Positions 38,382-39,323 of a stretch of DNA of 39,323 nucleotides are shown piece by piece. The notes beneath the pieces were generated by a model, which had not been told where the DNA came from, did not search any database, and saw only the letters and a program-made list of their open reading frames with translations. Positions within the stretch are counted from its first letter, which is position 1. Each line of letters begins with the position of its first letter. Source of the stretch: Candidatus Saccharibacteria bacterium UBA5145 (GTDB lineage: Bacteria > Patescibacteriota > Saccharimonadia > Saccharimonadales > UBA4665); assembly GCA_002413865.1 (NCBI GenBank), contig DHXX01000012.1, forward strand, positions 136,673 to 175,995, in the 5' to 3' direction. Both the position numbers and the translations under genes were made by a program.

Positions 38382-38781
38382 TAGGCGATTGCCTTTCGGT
38401 CGCGTCGGCGCCGATTGTCGCTATTTTTTAGTGTTTGTATAAACTCGCCCATCCTAACAGATATTTTAACAGTTTAATTTTAAAAACGTAAGCACTTAAG
38501 TAGGGGGATAGTTTAGATAGTGAAATAGCTGGATAGTGTAATGGGGGGGTTAGCTGCTAGGAATTAGGAACTAGGAATTAGATTCGGCCGCTACCGACTT
38601 CCTAGTTTCTATTTCCTAATTCCTGGCCTCCAACCCCGGGTTTCTTAATAAATAGTTAAATCGTCCAATAAAAACTGTCATAATAAGCAGTAGCAATTTT
38701 TAGGCAGCGAAGTGGCGGCTATAGTGCTAAAATATTAGTAGCTAAGTGGCAAATTTGCAGGGTAATAACACAGGAGGTTTC
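38382..38781. other. 400-bp intergenic region pilB-recA
   Basis: Divergent genes are separated by AT-rich DNA. It holds a heptad-repeat hairpin (38551-38626) and, towards recA, a weak candidate -10 (TATAGT, 38720-38725) with no good -35. AGGAGG lies 5 nt before the recA ATG. No SOS box or small RNA is recognised, and no reading frame looks coding. Confidence 0.6.
38551..38626. repeat. Heptad-repeat hairpin upstream of recA
   Basis: Left arm: TAGCTGC, TAGGAAT, TAGGAAC, TAGGAAT, TAGATTC (38551-38585). Right arm: TTCCTAG, TTTCTAT, TTCCTAA, TTCCTGG (38599-38626). Each arm is in 7-bp register and the arms are reverse complements with few mismatches, so they can form a stem of about 25 bp around a GC-rich loop. 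Confidence 0.88.
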
Positions 38782-39323
38782 ATGCCAGACATTAAGAACG
38801 CGACGAAAGAAGCGAAAACAACCAAAGTACCCAAAGAACTTAAGGAAGTGCCTAGTGACGGCAAGGCGAAAGCTTTGGGCATCGCGCTTGAGGCTATCGA
38901 AAAACAATTCGGCAAGGGTTCGATTATGAAGCTGGGTGATGCCCATTCGGCCCAAGTCGAATGCGTACCGAGCGGCAGTCTGTCGCTCGACATCGCCCTC
39001 GGAGGCGGTATCCCCAAAGGCCGGATTATCGAAGTCTATGGTCCGGAAAGCTCCGGCAAGACGACTCTAACGTTGCACGCGATCGCGGAAGTCCAACGTC
39101 GCGGCGGCACGGCCGCTTTTATCGACGCCGAACACGCGCTCGACCCGTCGTACGCCAAGCGGATTGGCGTCGACGTCGAGAACCTTTTGCTCAGCCAACC
39201 GGATAACGGCGAACAAGCCCTCGAGATCGTCGAGACGTTGGTCCGTTCGAACGCCGTCGATATAATCGTCGTTGACTCGGTGGCGGCCCTCGTCCCGCGC
39301 GCCGAAATTGAAGGCGACATGGG
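38782..39323 (+). CDS. recA: Recombinase RecA (3' partial)
   Basis: RecA forms filaments on single-stranded DNA and drives strand exchange. About 180 residues are visible before the window ends. After a charged N-terminal extension of about 25 residues come LGIALEAIEKQFGKGSIMKLGD, the Walker A GPESSGKTT (near 89), FIDAEHALDP and the Walker B strand VDIIVVDSVAALVPRAEIEGDMG. The ATG follows AGGAGG by 5 nt. The gene would act with RuvABC and with DNA brought in by ComEC. Confidence 0.97.
   Translation, partial: MPDIKNATKEAKTTKVPKELKEVPSDGKAKALGIALEAIEKQFGKGSIMKLGDAHSAQVECVPSGSLSLDIALGGGIPKGRIIEVYGPESSGKTTLTLHAIAEVQRRGGTAAFIDAEHALDPSYAKRIGVDVENLLLSQPDNGEQALEIVETLVRSNAVDIIVVDSVAALVPRAEIEGDM

Overview
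The window (39.3 kb, both ends cut inside genes) looks like a chromosome fragment of a Candidate Phyla Radiation (Patescibacteria) bacterium, most probably a saccharibacterium (TM7). This is inferred from gene content, not from a marker phylogeny. Compact housekeeping genes, a short HrcA, a ComEC lacking its nuclease domain, a complete type IV pilus assembly locus and many small membrane proteins of unknown function fit that group. The genetic code reads as standard. No CRISPR array, transposase or prophage gene was seen.

Layout. 1-4.6 kb: end of murJ (lipid II flippase), lepA, a small membrane protein, and a Bcp-type peroxiredoxin. 4.8-6.8 kb: a bacterial relative of the archaeo-eukaryotic release factors and a guanylate-kinase-like protein with a degenerate P-loop. 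6.8-13 kb: the heat-shock block hrcA-grpE, dnaK and dnaJ, with CIRCE operators before hrcA and dnaK. Between dnaK and dnaJ sit an NYN-domain nuclease gene, cutA, a small unknown gene and a SemiSWEET-like transporter gene. 13-16.3 kb: a GGDEF diguanylate cyclase diverges from a 36-residue membrane peptide, an ATP-grasp ligase, a RimB-type retropepsin-like protease and RimK. I consider this the best candidate for a connected, little-described system: c-di-GMP signalling beside ribosomal protein S6 tail editing. 16.4-21.4 kb: accessory genes, namely a membrane protein, a secreted lysozyme-fold-like protein, a glycerophosphodiester phosphodiesterase, a DHCR24-like FAD oxidoreductase, a patatin-like lipase and a small membrane protein. 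21.4-21.9 kb: a tRNA-Lys gene and a structured stretch carrying a degenerate copy of the tRNA 3' half. 21.9-28.9 kb: comEC, yebC, a Nudix hydrolase, ruvC, ruvA, an aldo/keto reductase, ruvB and a PH-domain membrane protein, with one reverse-strand gene for a histidine-rich anchored protein. 29-38.4 kb: a minus-strand type IV pilus locus (pilB, pilC, pilin, two minor pilins, a PilX-like beta-helix protein, pilM, pilN, pilO and a small membrane protein). 38.8 kb to the end: start of recA. ComEC, the pilus, RecA and RuvABC together form a plausible DNA uptake and recombination set.

Non-coding structure is unusually rich. (i) About sixteen genes have a -10 box, often of the extended TGN type, ending only 6-9 nt before the start codon, so their mRNAs are probably leaderless; a smaller set (grpE, dnaK, rimK, pilin, recA and others) has strong Shine-Dalgarno sites. 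(ii) Five intergenic regions carry arrays of 7-bp units in exact register, arranged as inverted arms. (iii) Two 161-bp elements with terminal inverted repeats share internal blocks and a covarying hairpin; one precedes the NYN gene and one separates pilB from pilC. (iv) Three convergent gene pairs end in overlapping stop codons.
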